64,000 nt of DNA. It comes from an uncultured Gammaproteobacteria bacterium (GTDB lineage: Bacteria > Pseudomonadota > Gammaproteobacteria > Pseudomonadales > Pseudohongiellaceae). The translations under genes and the position numbers were made by a program. Where the stretch lies: contig CAJXVC010000010.1 in the NCBI GenBank assembly GCA_913060975.1, positions 62,001-126,000 of the forward strand, given 5' to 3'. This document shows, piece after piece, positions 1 to 9,144 of the stretch; position 1 is the first letter of the stretch; each line of letters starts with the position of its first letter. Below the pieces are notes generated by a model. It ran no database searches and was not told the origin of the DNA. It worked only from the letters and a program-made list of their open reading frames with translations.

Positions 1-302
1 AGAAAGAAGCCGACCAATTGCCAGAGTGCATCAAGTCCCAGACAACCGGGCATTACTGGGTCATCGGGGAAATGGCAGTCGAAAAACCATAGGTCAGGCT
101 TGATATCCAACTCAGCCACAATCTGGCCTCGGCCATGTGTTCCCCCGTCCGCAGTGATATTGGTAATGCGGTCCAGCATCAGCATTTTATCTATTGGTAA
201 TTTGGCATTACCGGGGCCGAATAATTTGCCGTAGCCGCATTCCACCAATTGATCCATTTCATAGGAGCTTTGGGGAACGAAGCTGTCATTCCTTGTTTTC
301 AT
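1..302 (-). CDS. fabA: 3-hydroxydecanoyl-ACP dehydratase FabA, 5' part (runs off the window)
   Basis: Type II fatty acid synthesis in the cytosol: dehydrates 3-hydroxyacyl-ACP and isomerises trans-2- to cis-3-decenoyl-ACP, the entry to unsaturated fatty acids. I translated the minus strand from ATG at 302; the first 100 residues align with E. coli FabA with an offset of 7. Visible motifs are MLMLDRI, the [17 protein letters not shown] block and [12 protein letters not shown]. The catalytic pair is His77 (CHF) and Asp91 (LGLDA), equivalent to E. coli His70 and Asp84. The C-terminal part lies outside the window, where fabB is the usual neighbour (expectation only). It is transcribed divergently from manC. 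Confidence 0.95.
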   Translation of the reverse strand, partial: MKTRNDSFVPQSSYEMDQLVECGYGKLFGPGNAKLPIDKMLMLDRITNITADGGTHGRGQIVAELDIKPDLWFFDCHFPDDPVMPGCLGLDALWQLVGFF

Positions 303-447
303 GATTTTTTGTTGCCCAATCCCGAGCTGACTTACAAGGGCTGCGAGTTTATCGTGCCGGGGGCAAATAATCGATAGTAAAATGGCTCTGATAAGCTGCG
401 GCCGCGTCGAATAGTGACTTACCCCTTTATCTACAGCCCCCGAAGTT

Positions 448-456
448 TGCTACTAT
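448..456 (+). promoter_or_regulatory. extended -10 promoter element upstream of manC
   Basis: TGC followed by TACTAT forms an extended -10 element 28 bp before the manC ATG. The -35 region (about 427-432, TTATCT) is weak, which fits an extended -10 promoter. The Shine-Dalgarno for manC is AGGAAGAG just before the ATG. Confidence 0.35.
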
Positions 457-483
457 GAGCCCTGATTATCTCAGGAAGAGACC

Positions 484-1902
484 ATGTTATACCCCGTAAT
501 TCTGGCGGGCGGGATTGGGTCCCGCTTGTGGCCGCTGTCCAGAGCCCAACTCCCAAAGCAGTTTATTCAGTTTCCCAATACTGACTGTTCTTTGTTTCAA
601 AGTACGCTGCGACGGCTGCAAGGTGTCGAGAATCTCGCGCAACCGATCGTGGTCGGTAATTCTGAGCACCGCTTCCTCATCGCCGAGCAATTACGCCAAC
701 TGGGCCTGGATGACAGTACGATCCTGCTGGAACCCGTTGGTCGCAACACTGCGCCGGCAGTTGCCCTGGCGGCACTCCAGGCGCTGCAGAAAGATAATGA
801 TGCCCAGTTACTGGTATTGCCGGCTGATCATGTCATCGCTGATCAGGATGCATTACAGCGAGCAATAGCGACCGCAATACCGCTGGCCAAGGCTGGTCAG
901 TTGACGACCTTTGGTATAGTGCCAAATGCCCCAGAAACAGGTTATGGCTATATAAAGAAGGGAGGCGCACTGGAGTCGTCCGTGGCCTTCACAGTGCAAT
1001 CGTTTGTTGAAAAGCCTGATCTGGATACCGCGCAAGCCTATCTTGCCAGTGGCGACTACGTTTGGAATAGCGGCATGTTTCAGTTCCAGGCCAATAACTT
1101 TTTAAGTGAGCTTGAACAACACGCGCCGGACATTTTGGCTACTTGCCAACAAGCATTCGACGCCATCGATGCCCGTGATGATTTCAGTCATATTCCAGAG
1201 AAAGTGTTCGCCCAGTGCCGCAGTGAATCAATTGATTATGCCGTCATGGAAAAAACTGCTGGTGCGGTCGTCGTGCCACTCGATGCCGGTTGGAACGACC
1301 TCGGTGCCTGGGATGCACTATGGGATATCAGTAGCAAGAATGCCGAGGGCAATGTGCTTGGTGGCGATGTGCTTACTGAACAAGTTACAAACAGCTATAT
1401 CGAATCCAGAAGTCGTCTGGTTGCGGCTATTGGTGTTACCAATCTGATCGTCGTGGAAACCGACGATGCGGTATTGATCGCCGACCGGGATCATGCGCAG
1501 GGTGTTAAACAGGTCGTCGCCGAGTTGCAGCGCCAGCAGCGTCCGGAGGCGGACACCGCCACCCTGGTCTATCGACCCTGGGGCTCTTACCAGTCCCTGT
1601 CCAATGCTCCGGGTTATCAGGTCAAGCACATTATTGTTAAGCCGGGTGCTTCACTGTCTCTACAAATGCACCATCATCGTGCAGAACATTGGATTGTTAT
1701 TCGTGGCACGGCGCAGGTAGTGTGTGGAGACAAGGAATTTGCTCTGCCGTCGAATGAATCTACCTTTATTCCACTGGGCAGCAAGCACCGCTTGTCAAAC
1801 CTGCAAGAAGTGCCGCTGGAGATTATCGAAGTGCAAGTAGGTGACTATCTCGGTGAAGATGATATTGTTAGGTTTGATGACATTTATGGCCGCACTGATT
1901 AA
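484..1902 (+). CDS. manC: mannose-1-phosphate guanylyltransferase / mannose-6-phosphate isomerase (type II, bifunctional)
   Basis: Makes GDP-mannose from mannose-1-phosphate and GTP; the C-terminal cupin domain interconverts fructose-6-P and mannose-6-P. The 472-residue length fits the bifunctional ManC/AlgA/XanB family. The N-terminal nucleotidyltransferase shows GGIGSRLWPLSR...PKQF at residues 9-27 and FVEKP at 174-178. The C-terminal cupin carries the metal-binding run QMHHHRAEHW at 394-403. The ATG follows a good ribosome site. With galU and manB downstream it forms a nucleotide-sugar set for capsule, exopolysaccharide or LPS. AlgA, ManC and CpsB are names for the same family, so the polysaccharide served cannot be told from sequence. 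Confidence 0.95.
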   Translation: MLYPVILAGGIGSRLWPLSRAQLPKQFIQFPNTDCSLFQSTLRRLQGVENLAQPIVVGNSEHRFLIAEQLRQLGLDDSTILLEPVGRNTAPAVALAALQALQKDNDAQLLVLPADHVIADQDALQRAIATAIPLAKAGQLTTFGIVPNAPETGYGYIKKGGALESSVAFTVQSFVEKPDLDTAQAYLASGDYVWNSGMFQFQANNFLSELEQHAPDILATCQQAFDAIDARDDFSHIPEKVFAQCRSESIDYAVMEKTAGAVVVPLDAGWNDLGAWDALWDISSKNAEGNVLGGDVLTEQVTNSYIESRSRLVAAIGVTNLIVVETDDAVLIADRDHAQGVKQVVAELQRQQRPEADTATLVYRPWGSYQSLSNAPGYQVKHIIVKPGASLSLQMHHHRAEHWIVIRGTAQVVCGDKEFALPSNESTFIPLGSKHRLSNLQEVPLEIIEVQVGDYLGEDDIVRFDDIYGRTD

Positions 1903-2059
1903 ATCTGTTCAACCATCGGCTGTTTTTGGTTGTCGATAATTGTTTGACTAAAGCGAAGACCTGGTCAGTGACTCAATACATTGTGCAATATTGTCAGCGC
2001 TACAGCGTATTCGTCTTCGCACTCTTCTTTAACTCATCGCAATTAATCAGGTTAGTTTC

Positions 2060-2890
2060 ATGTCAGTGATCAAGAAGTGTTTGTTTCCAGCTGCCGGTTA
2101 CGGTACGCGCTTTTTACCCGCCACCAAGGCGATGCCCAAAGAAATGTTGCCAATCGTTACCAAGCCACTCATTCAGTATGGCGTTGAGGAAGCGATGGAC
2201 GCTGGTATTACTGGTATGGCGATTGTCACCGGTCGTGGCAAGCGGGCACTGGAGGATCATTTCGACATCAGCTATGAATTGGAGCATCAGATCGAAGGCT
2301 CGTCCAAGGAAGCCTTGCTGGATGAGACGCGTCGTATCATCGACAAGTGTACATTCTCCTATACCCGTCAGGTAGAAATGAAAGGCTTGGGCCATGCGAT
2401 CCTCGTCGGTGGTAATTTGATTGGTCACGAACCCTTTGCTGTCATTCTGGCCGATGACTACTGTGTCAATAATGATGGCGACTCAGTACTCAAGCAGATG
2501 GTGAAGCTGTATGACAAATACCAGTGCAGTATCGTCGCGATTGAGGAAGTGCCGCAGGACGAAACTTATAAGTACGGTGTGATCGAGGGCGTCGAGGAAG
2601 AAGATGGTATTTACCGCATCAGCAACATGGTCGAGAAACCCGCTCCCGAAGATGCGCCCAGCAATCTGGCTGTCATCGGCCGCTATATTTTGACACCGGA
2701 CATTTACGAAATTATTGAAAATACACCGCCCGGTAAAAACGGTGAAATGCAAATCACTGATGCATTGCTGACTCAAGCCAAGAGCGGCAAGGTGATTGGC
2801 TACAAATTCAAGGGCCGGCGTTTTGATTGTGGCAGTGTCGATGGCTTTATCGAAGCGACCAACTTCACTTACCAACAAACGAAATCCTAA
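2060..2890 (+). CDS. galU: UTP--glucose-1-phosphate uridylyltransferase
   Basis: Converts glucose-1-phosphate and UTP to UDP-glucose, precursor of surface polysaccharides. Its 276 residues are usual for bacterial GalU. The N-terminal signature runs GYGTRFLPATKAMPKEMLPI (residues 13-32), with VEKP near 193 and a C-terminal FDCGSVDGFIEA block. The 157-bp gap after manC could hold a promoter but I see no clear one. The stop lies about 15 bp before manB, so these two are very likely co-transcribed. Confidence 0.96.
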   Translation: MSVIKKCLFPAAGYGTRFLPATKAMPKEMLPIVTKPLIQYGVEEAMDAGITGMAIVTGRGKRALEDHFDISYELEHQIEGSSKEALLDETRRIIDKCTFSYTRQVEMKGLGHAILVGGNLIGHEPFAVILADDYCVNNDGDSVLKQMVKLYDKYQCSIVAIEEVPQDETYKYGVIEGVEEEDGIYRISNMVEKPAPEDAPSNLAVIGRYILTPDIYEIIENTPPGKNGEMQITDALLTQAKSGKVIGYKFKGRRFDCGSVDGFIEATNFTYQQTKS

Positions 2891-2905
2891 GGCGGGTACG
2901 CGGTG

Positions 2906-4276
2906 ATGACTGACGAAATAACCTGTTTCAAGCCCTACGATATCCGCGGTCGAATCCCGGACCAGCTCAATGAAGATATCGCCTATCGCGTTGGCAGAGC
3001 CTATGTCGAATACCTGTCGCCCAAGTCAGTTGTGGTGGGCTATGACATTCGTCTGACCAGCAAAGAACTATGCGATGCCTTGACCCGCGGTCTCATAGAT
3101 TCCGGGGCAGACGTGATTAACATCGGTCAATGTGGCACGGAAGAAATTTATTTCGCCACGTCGCATTTGGGTGTCGACGGTGGCATCGTCGTGACAGCGA
3201 GCCACAACCCCAAAGACTACAACGGCATGAAGCTGGTCAAAGAAGGCTCGCGCCCGATCAGTGGCGACACCGGTCTGAATGACATCAAAGCGCTCGCTGA
3301 AAAGAATCAGTTCAAGGATGTTGCTGACAAGGGCACTGTTACTGAACAGAACACCCGGCCGGCCTATATTGAACATTTGTTGGGTTACATCGATGGCGCG
3401 CAACTAAAGCCGCTCAAGATCGTCTGCAATGCCGGTAACGGTGGCGCAGGTGCCGTGATCGATGCGCTGGAATCCCATCTACCTGTGGAATTCATCAAAG
3501 TGCATCATGAACCGGACGGTCATTTCCCGAACGGTGTGCCGAATCCGCTGCTTGAAGAAAACCGCGCGCCGACCATCGAGGCAATTAAAGCCAACGGTGC
3601 CGACCTGGGTATTGCCTGGGACGGTGATTTCGATCGCTGCTTTTTCTTCGACGCCGACGGCCGCTTCATCGAAGGCTATTATATTGTGGGTCTGCTGGCA
3701 CAGGCGTTCCTGGAGAAGGCGCCAGGCTCGGCGGTTGTGCATGATCCACGTCTGACATGGAATACCATCGAAATCGCCAAGTCTTATCACGGTCGCGCCA
3801 TTCAGTGTAAGACCGGACATGCGTTTATCAAGGAACGTATGCGTAGCGAAGATGCCATTTACGGCGGCGAGATGAGCGCCCACCATTATTTCCGCGATTT
3901 CTTTTATTGTGACAGTGGCATGGTGCCCTGGTTGCTGGTCATTGAATTGATGACCAAGCAGAGCAAGGCTCTATCCGAACTGGTTAACGAACGGATGGCG
4001 GCTTATCCGGCCAGCGGCGAGATCAATAGCACAATCGAGAAACCGCCACAGTTATTGAAAGCCATCGAGCAGCACTATGCACCGCACGCGCACAGTATTG
4101 ACCATACTGATGGATTGTCGATGGCGTTTACTGACTGGCGTTTCAATATGCGCATGTCCAACACCGAACCAGTGGTGCGCTTGAATGTGGAATCTCGCGA
4201 AGACGAAGCACTCATGCGGCAAAAGACAGCCGATTTGCTGGCGCATATGAAAGATCCGGAGTTTCTGGGCACATAA
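2906..4276 (+). CDS. manB: phosphomannomutase (ManB/CpsG type)
   Basis: Interconverts mannose-6-P and mannose-1-P, feeding ManC; family members may also act as phosphoglucomutase, which would feed GalU. Four alpha-D-phosphohexomutase landmarks are present: the phosphoserine loop TASHNP (97-102, Ser99), the metal loop DGDFDR (239-244), the sugar-specificity loop GEMSAHH (321-327) and the phosphate loop [13 protein letters not shown] near the C-terminus. I take ATG 2906 rather than the adjacent GTG 2903 because AAGGCGGG at 2889-2896 gives normal spacing to it. The 456-residue length matches E. coli CpsG. Confidence 0.94.
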   Translation: MTDEITCFKPYDIRGRIPDQLNEDIAYRVGRAYVEYLSPKSVVVGYDIRLTSKELCDALTRGLIDSGADVINIGQCGTEEIYFATSHLGVDGGIVVTASHNPKDYNGMKLVKEGSRPISGDTGLNDIKALAEKNQFKDVADKGTVTEQNTRPAYIEHLLGYIDGAQLKPLKIVCNAGNGGAGAVIDALESHLPVEFIKVHHEPDGHFPNGVPNPLLEENRAPTIEAIKANGADLGIAWDGDFDRCFFFDADGRFIEGYYIVGLLAQAFLEKAPGSAVVHDPRLTWNTIEIAKSYHGRAIQCKTGHAFIKERMRSEDAIYGGEMSAHHYFRDFFYCDSGMVPWLLVIELMTKQSKALSELVNERMAAYPASGEINSTIEKPPQLLKAIEQHYAPHAHSIDHTDGLSMAFTDWRFNMRMSNTEPVVRLNVESREDEALMRQKTADLLAHMKDPEFLGT

Positions 4277-4400
4277 TCTTTTTGGCGGGCAATTGATGTC
4301 TTGTCGGACGAGTTTGCTGGACCTTGCTAGTGATAATAGAAAACAGTAATGGAATTTTACAAAAGTAGACGTTCACTAAAGCAGTAACGAGATAAAAATC

Positions 4401-4745
4401 TTGGTCGATAGTCTTTTCGTTTATGGTTCCCTCGCTCCCGGGGAGAGTAATGAATGGGTACTGGCGGATCTGCAAGGCCAGTGGCAACCGGCCTGGGTCG
4501 CGGGCATACGTCATGCCAATGGACTGCCGACTACAGAAGGCTTTCCGGTACTCATCCTCGACAATGATGCGCCGCAGGTGGAGGGACTATTGTTCTCATC
4601 ATCTGACTTGGCGGACTACTGGCAACAGGTAGATCGCTTCGAGGGCATTGCCTATAAACGCGTGCTTACTGAGGTTCGCTTGGCTGATTCGATGACTCAG
4701 CAGGCCTATGTCTATGTGCTGAACGAAGCGTTTACTGGAGAATAG
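4401..4745 (+). CDS. gamma-glutamylcyclotransferase / AIG2-like fold protein
   Basis: Small cytosolic protein (114 aa) of the GGCT/AIG2-like superfamily, whose members cyclise gamma-glutamyl amines or peptides to 5-oxoproline. The N-terminal LFVYGSLAPGESN is the hallmark substrate-binding loop, and a conserved acidic position appears in QVDRFEGIAYKR. The only in-frame start that keeps the YGSL loop near the N-terminus is TTG at 4401; its ribosome site is weak. The substrate is unknown. It stands alone after manB, before csaA. Confidence 0.75.
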   Translation: MVDSLFVYGSLAPGESNEWVLADLQGQWQPAWVAGIRHANGLPTTEGFPVLILDNDAPQVEGLLFSSSDLADYWQQVDRFEGIAYKRVLTEVRLADSMTQQAYVYVLNEAFTGE

Positions 4746-4853
4746 TCAGGCGCATTTGTTCAGGTTTGCCAGCGCCACGTACAACACAGCCTTTACCGAT
4801 CAATGCTCGAGCGAAACAGCGGTATTCGCACGATATAAAGCAGGAAAGTAAAT

Positions 4854-5192
4854 ATGGAACACATTACCTGGGGTGATTTTGAAAAAGTGCATTTGTGCGT
4901 TGGCACCGTGGTCGATGTCGAAGAGTTTCCTGAAGCACGCAATCCGGCCTGGAAGCTGCAAGTAGACTTTGGGCCGGAAATCGGTGTGCGCAAATCCAGC
5001 GCCCAGATTACTACGCTGTATAGCAAGGAAGATTTGTTAGGCAAGCAGGTTGTCGGGGTGGTCAATTTTCCACCCAAGCAAATTGGCCCCATTATGTCGG
5101 AATGTCTGGTAACCGGGTTTTATGACAAAGCCGGTGCCGTGGTTCTGGCTATGCCGGAAAGGGAAGTGCCTAATGGTGCCAGACTCATTTAA
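4854..5192 (+). CDS. csaA: tRNA-binding domain protein, CsaA family
   Basis: CsaA is a homodimeric OB-fold protein with tRNA-binding and secretion-chaperone activity reported in Bacillus. All 112 residues fit the family: [16 protein letters not shown] at the N-terminus, [14 protein letters not shown], the RKSSAQIT segment and [21 protein letters not shown] towards the C-terminus. The start has AGGAAAG at good spacing. Beyond the family, function in this organism is not known. Confidence 0.93.
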   Translation: MEHITWGDFEKVHLCVGTVVDVEEFPEARNPAWKLQVDFGPEIGVRKSSAQITTLYSKEDLLGKQVVGVVNFPPKQIGPIMSECLVTGFYDKAGAVVLAMPEREVPNGARLI

Positions 5193-5357
5193 GCCACACC
5201 CATCCAAGCCGCTCTCATCCAGCTCATTTGCATCTGAGCCACTTGTCCCTGCACGCTTGGTTGAATCGCTAGCACTATCGACCTGATACCCCCAACGCCA
5301 GCGAAGAGATCCGGGTGCCAATTGCACCGCGACTCTGACCTCGCAAGTGAGTAACGC

Positions 5358-5663
5358 ATGATTCTTGAGCAAGCAATTCTGTCGGTAAAACCCGGGCAAA
5401 GTGACGCATTTGAACAGGCTTTCGCCGAAGCGCAGGCGATTATTGCCAGCATGCCGGGTTATTTATCCCACGAGCTGCACAGTTGTATTGAGACGCCAGA
5501 TCAGTATTTATTGCTGGTGCGCTGGCGGTCTTTGGAAGATCACACGGAAGGCTTTCGTGGTTCGCCAGAATATCAGCGCTGGCGTCAATTACTGCATCAT
5601 TTTTACGAGCCGTTTCCGACAGTGGAGCATTACCAGCAAGTATTCGCGGGTAGCGTAGATTGA
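5358..5663 (+). CDS. antibiotic biosynthesis monooxygenase (ABM) domain protein
   Basis: 101 residues, a single ferredoxin-like alpha/beta-barrel of the ABM family: strand ILEQAILSVKPG, helix with FEQAFAEAQAIIASMPGYLSHEL, then YLLLVRWRSLEDHTEGFRGSPEYQRW. Such proteins dimerise and include quinol and heme-degrading oxygenases, but many are uncharacterised. No diagnostic heme ligand can be assigned. The segment between csaA and this gene (about 5190-5280) has degenerate repeated CATCCAAGCC-like words. It ends 18 bp before the convergent GNAT gene. Confidence 0.8.
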   Translation: MILEQAILSVKPGQSDAFEQAFAEAQAIIASMPGYLSHELHSCIETPDQYLLLVRWRSLEDHTEGFRGSPEYQRWRQLLHHFYEPFPTVEHYQQVFAGSVD

Positions 5664-5681
5664 AGAGAATCGGTTGATTGA

Positions 5682-6146
5682 TCAGTTGCCGGGGCTGGGG
5701 TCGAAATCAGGAACCCAGATCATTTGCAGGCTGTGCTGGTCACGAGAGTATTCTATAAAACCTTCATGCTCGTGAAAGCCGATGGCTGGATTCGTCTGCA
5801 GAACACTGAGTCTGACGGGTAATTGTGCTTTGTGCGCCTCAGCCTTGATTGCGGCCATCATCAAGCGGCCGTAGCCCTGTCTTTGCCGACTGGGCTCGAC
5901 CATGATCATGTCCAACAGCAAGTGGTCGCTATTGCGGGTCAGATGATAGCTGGCCACGGCAGTGCCAGCAGCTTCGATAATCTGGAATTCCCGGGCGGGC
6001 AGGCTGGTAGCAAAGCCTTCGCGTTGCAGCAGTTCTTCCCAACCCCAGGCCTGATCAATGAAGTCCTGCATGGTAGTGCGGAAGAGTTGGAATAACCAAT
6101 CCTGATCTTCCGCGTGCCCTCTGCGAAAATCTGCTGACTGCCTCAT
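5682..6146 (-). CDS. GNAT family N-acetyltransferase
   Basis: About 154 residues with the GNAT fold: a HLTRNSDHLLLDMIMVEP beta strand followed by the acetyl-CoA pyrophosphate loop RQRQGYGRLM (Q/RxxGxG), then a C-terminal LQTNPAIGFHEHEGFIEYSR segment typical of the family. I start at ATG 6146, 10 bp after the upstream stop; ATG 6173 (overlapping the upstream gene) is an alternative. Last gene of the 10.05-5.68 kb minus-strand operon. The substrate is unknown. Confidence 0.85.
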   Translation of the reverse strand: MRQSADFRRGHAEDQDWLFQLFRTTMQDFIDQAWGWEELLQREGFATSLPAREFQIIEAAGTAVASYHLTRNSDHLLLDMIMVEPSRQRQGYGRLMMAAIKAEAHKAQLPVRLSVLQTNPAIGFHEHEGFIEYSRDQHSLQMIWVPDFDPSPGN

Positions 6147-6156
6147 GTGGTTGATA

Positions 6157-7563
6157 TCAAACTTTGGCAACATCCGCGCCGGTGTGCAACGGACGCTTCC
6201 ACTTGAGTTTTTTCTCGACAGCATGAATGAGTGTGCCAGCCAGATCTTTGCCGGTGACCGACTCGATATCTTTGAGCTCCGGCGTGGCATTGATATCTAG
6301 CAGCAGTGGGCCATTGCTACCGCGTAGCAGATCGACACCGGCTACTTTCAATCCCAGTGCCTTGGTGGCTGCGATAGCCAAACGCTTCTCTGCTTGCGAG
6401 ACTTTGGCCGCAGCCGGGCCCGGTTCAGGGCGGTCTGATTCTTCACCTTCGGTTGACTGCCGCAACAAGGTGGCGATGACTTTGCCGTCGACTACCAGCA
6501 GACGCAGGCTGCTGCCGCCAGCTTCCCGAATAAATTCCTGGATAAGCAAATTGGCGTTCACAGATTTGAATGCATTGATGACTGACTCGGCAGACTTGGT
6601 CGTCTCAGCTGTCACCACGCCTTCGTTTTTGGCGCCCTGCAACATGTTTACCACTAACGGTGGGCCGTCGATCATGGCAATCAGATCGGGGACATCGATG
6701 GGGGAATTGGCCAGACAGCTGGCGGGAATATCCAGGCCATGCTGAATCATCAATTGCAGTACGAGCAGTTTGTCGCGAGAGTTAGTGATGGCGCTGGCTG
6801 AATTCAGGGAATAAACGCCGATACTGGCAAATTGCCGGACGAGCGCGCAACCGTAGCTGGTCAGTGCCGGCTTGATGCGTGGAATGATAGCGTCAAGATC
6901 ATTGAGCGTATGGCCGCGACTGTAATGTATTTCCGGGCTCTCCGGATGCAGCTTCATGTAGCACTGCTTGATGTCGAGGAAACGAATTTCATGACCGCGT
7001 TCTTCGGCCGCCTGCATAATGCGTTTGTTGCTGTGCAAGTTTTCATTGCTGGCCAGCAAGCCTATCTTCAGGCCGTCTAACTTGGCGGGCGCATGGCCAT
7101 ACAGGTTGTTAATCTCTTCCTTGCGATAATCGCCACACAACAGCTTGGCCGAGGGGTCGACCAGTACGCGTTCCAACATGGCAGTGCGGCCAAACAACAT
7201 GCGGTAGCCCATGGAGTCGCGATTGGTTAGCGTGACTTCGATTTCCCAGCTGTGACCGCCCAGCTGTAACAGCGTCTTGATGACATAACGCTTTTCGGCG
7301 ACGCCGCTGGAGCTTTTCACCATACGCCGATCGACCACTTCTGATTCGCAGCGCACGATGACGCGGCGGTTGTGCTGAATAGGGTGTAACTCGTAACTCA
7401 CCCAGGACACGCCGCTGCGTTTAAAAACGCGGATGTTGAATGCGTGTAGCGCCGAGGTCTTGGCGCCGGAATCCACGCGGGCTTTGACGGCAGGAATGCC
7501 AAGCTGTGGTAAGCCACACCATTCTTCACTGCCAACAATTATTTTATTTGCGAAATCGGTCAA
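6157..7563 (-). CDS. fusion of retropepsin-like (RimK-associated 'ATP-dependent zinc protease', PF05618-type) domain with RimK-like ATP-grasp ligase
   Basis: The N-terminal about 135 residues show the PF05618-type pattern: EEWCGLPQLGIPAVKARVDS then GAKTSALHA, with the DSG retropepsin-like aspartate, and the GRTAMLERVLVDP end block. The remaining about 330 residues are a RimK/LysX-type ATP-grasp ligase: RDKLLVLQLM, EFIREAGGSSLRLLVVDGK and the Mg-binding LLDINATPEL. RimK adds glutamates to ribosomal protein S6; this enzyme's substrate is not known. I prefer TTG 7563 because it overlaps the pgi stop as TTGA and has GGGAAGAA upstream; TTG 7578 is the alternative. It overlaps pgi, so translation is probably coupled. 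Confidence 0.85.
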   Translation of the reverse strand: MTDFANKIIVGSEEWCGLPQLGIPAVKARVDSGAKTSALHAFNIRVFKRSGVSWVSYELHPIQHNRRVIVRCESEVVDRRMVKSSSGVAEKRYVIKTLLQLGGHSWEIEVTLTNRDSMGYRMLFGRTAMLERVLVDPSAKLLCGDYRKEEINNLYGHAPAKLDGLKIGLLASNENLHSNKRIMQAAEERGHEIRFLDIKQCYMKLHPESPEIHYSRGHTLNDLDAIIPRIKPALTSYGCALVRQFASIGVYSLNSASAITNSRDKLLVLQLMIQHGLDIPASCLANSPIDVPDLIAMIDGPPLVVNMLQGAKNEGVVTAETTKSAESVINAFKSVNANLLIQEFIREAGGSSLRLLVVDGKVIATLLRQSTEGEESDRPEPGPAAAKVSQAEKRLAIAATKALGLKVAGVDLLRGSNGPLLLDINATPELKDIESVTGKDLAGTLIHAVEKKLKWKRPLHTGADVAKV

Positions 7564-9140
7564 GTCTGTTCTTCCCAAGCCATGAGTTGATTGAGCAGGC
7601 CGGCGCTGGAAGGGTCAAGTTGCGCTCTGCTCTCAGCATTGCCGAATCCGGCGAACATGGATTTCGACAAAATTTTGCCAAGTTCCACGCCCCATTGGTC
7701 AAATGCATTGATGTCCCAGATGACACTTTGCACATAGACCTTGTGCTCGTACAGTGCGATCAGGCTGCCGAGATTACCCGGTGTTAATGCTGGCATGATG
7801 AAGGTTGTACTGGGTCGATTGCCGGGCACTTGCTTGTGCGGGTTGTCTTCGCCGGGCTTGCCTGACATCAAGGCCAGAGATTGGCTCAGGCAATTGGCCA
7901 GCAGATGTCGATGCTGCTCAGCACTGTCAGCAACACCGGATTGAGCGAAGGCAATAAAATCGACCGGAGTGAATTCACAGCCCTGATGCAGCAACTGAAA
8001 GTAGGAGTGTTGACCGTTGGTGCCCGCTGTGCCCCACAGAACTTCACCGGTATTGGTTTCCACAACGCTGCCATCTTTTCGCACGCGCTTGCCCAGGCTC
8101 TCCATATAGAGTTGTTGCAGATACGACGGAAACTGTGCCAATGGCTGGCTGTAAGGTACCACGGCCGTACTGTGGGCATTGAAGAAGGCTGTGTAAAACA
8201 CGGTCAACAAGCCCAACTGCACAGGCAAATTATCGCGCAGATCTGTGTCGCGAAAATGCTGATCCATGGTATGAGCGCCAGCCAGCAGTTCCCTGAAATT
8301 ATCAAAGCCGATGGCCAGAGCAATGGGCAGGCCGATAGCAGACCATAAAGAGTAGCGACCACCCACCCAATCCCACATTGGGAATAGATTGCCGGGGTCG
8401 ATGCCAAAGTCGGCGGCGGCATCCAGATTAGTGGAAATGGCAACAAAATGCCTGGCGACGTGACTTGCTTCGCCAGCACTTTGCAAAAACCAGCGCCGTG
8501 CTGCGGCCGCGTTCTGATGGGTCTCCAGCGTCGTAAAAGACTTCGAGGCGATGACGAACAGTGTTGTGGCAGGATCAAGTCTGGCCAACACGCTGTGTAG
8601 ATGATTGGGGTCAACGTTGGAAACGAAATGCACAGTCAGACCGGGCACATGAAAGGCGGCCAGTGCTTCACTGACCATGGCCGGACCGAGATCGGAACCG
8701 CCAATGCCAATGTTGACGACATCGGTAATGGCCTTGTCGGTGTAACCAGTCCAGCTCTTATCGTGCACTGCCTGAACAAATTGTTGCATCTTGTTCAGAG
8801 TCTCTGCCACTTCGGGAAAACGATTGTTGGCAGGCTCGCGCAGCGCCACATGCAATGCGGCGCGTTGTTCAGTGTTGTTGATTTCGGCTCCGGCGAACAT
8901 GGCGGCGATGGCAGCCGGCAAGTCCTGATCCTGGGCTAGTTGCAGCAAGCTAGCCTGGCTTGCCGAATCTATAAAGTGTTTGGAGTAGTCGGCGAGTAAT
9001 TCGCCGGCTTGCCCTGAATAGTGTTGAAATCGCTTTGGGTCGTCGGTGAACAAACTGTCCAATCGAAAGTCGCGGCGCTGGAAACGCTGGGCATGCTCTT
9101 GCAGTTGCTGCCAGGCGGCAGAATCTATCGGGCTAGTCAT
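7560..9140 (-). CDS. pgi: glucose-6-phosphate isomerase
   Basis: Interconverts glucose-6-P and fructose-6-P in glycolysis and gluconeogenesis. 526 residues from ATG 9140. Family signatures: VNIGIGGSDLGPAMV, SKSFTTLET, GGRYSLWSAIGLP, YMESLGKR, GTNGQHSYFQLLHQG and the C-terminal AFDQWGVELGK. An upstream extension to 9257 is open but of low-complexity composition and overlaps the gene before, so I reject it. The start is 4 bp after the hydroxylase stop, so the two are co-transcribed. It connects with manC (fructose-6-P) and the PPi-type phosphofructokinase at 48-49 kb. Confidence 0.97.
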   Translation of the reverse strand: MTSPIDSAAWQQLQEHAQRFQRRDFRLDSLFTDDPKRFQHYSGQAGELLADYSKHFIDSASQASLLQLAQDQDLPAAIAAMFAGAEINNTEQRAALHVALREPANNRFPEVAETLNKMQQFVQAVHDKSWTGYTDKAITDVVNIGIGGSDLGPAMVSEALAAFHVPGLTVHFVSNVDPNHLHSVLARLDPATTLFVIASKSFTTLETHQNAAAARRWFLQSAGEASHVARHFVAISTNLDAAADFGIDPGNLFPMWDWVGGRYSLWSAIGLPIALAIGFDNFRELLAGAHTMDQHFRDTDLRDNLPVQLGLLTVFYTAFFNAHSTAVVPYSQPLAQFPSYLQQLYMESLGKRVRKDGSVVETNTGEVLWGTAGTNGQHSYFQLLHQGCEFTPVDFIAFAQSGVADSAEQHRHLLANCLSQSLALMSGKPGEDNPHKQVPGNRPSTTFIMPALTPGNLGSLIALYEHKVYVQSVIWDINAFDQWGVELGKILSKSMFAGFGNAESRAQLDPSSAGLLNQLMAWEEQT

Positions 9141-9144
9141 ACGA

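Noticed and set aside
484..4276. Part of a large capsule or exopolysaccharide cluster
   Set aside because: No glycosyltransferase, polymerase or export gene follows; only precursor synthesis genes are present.
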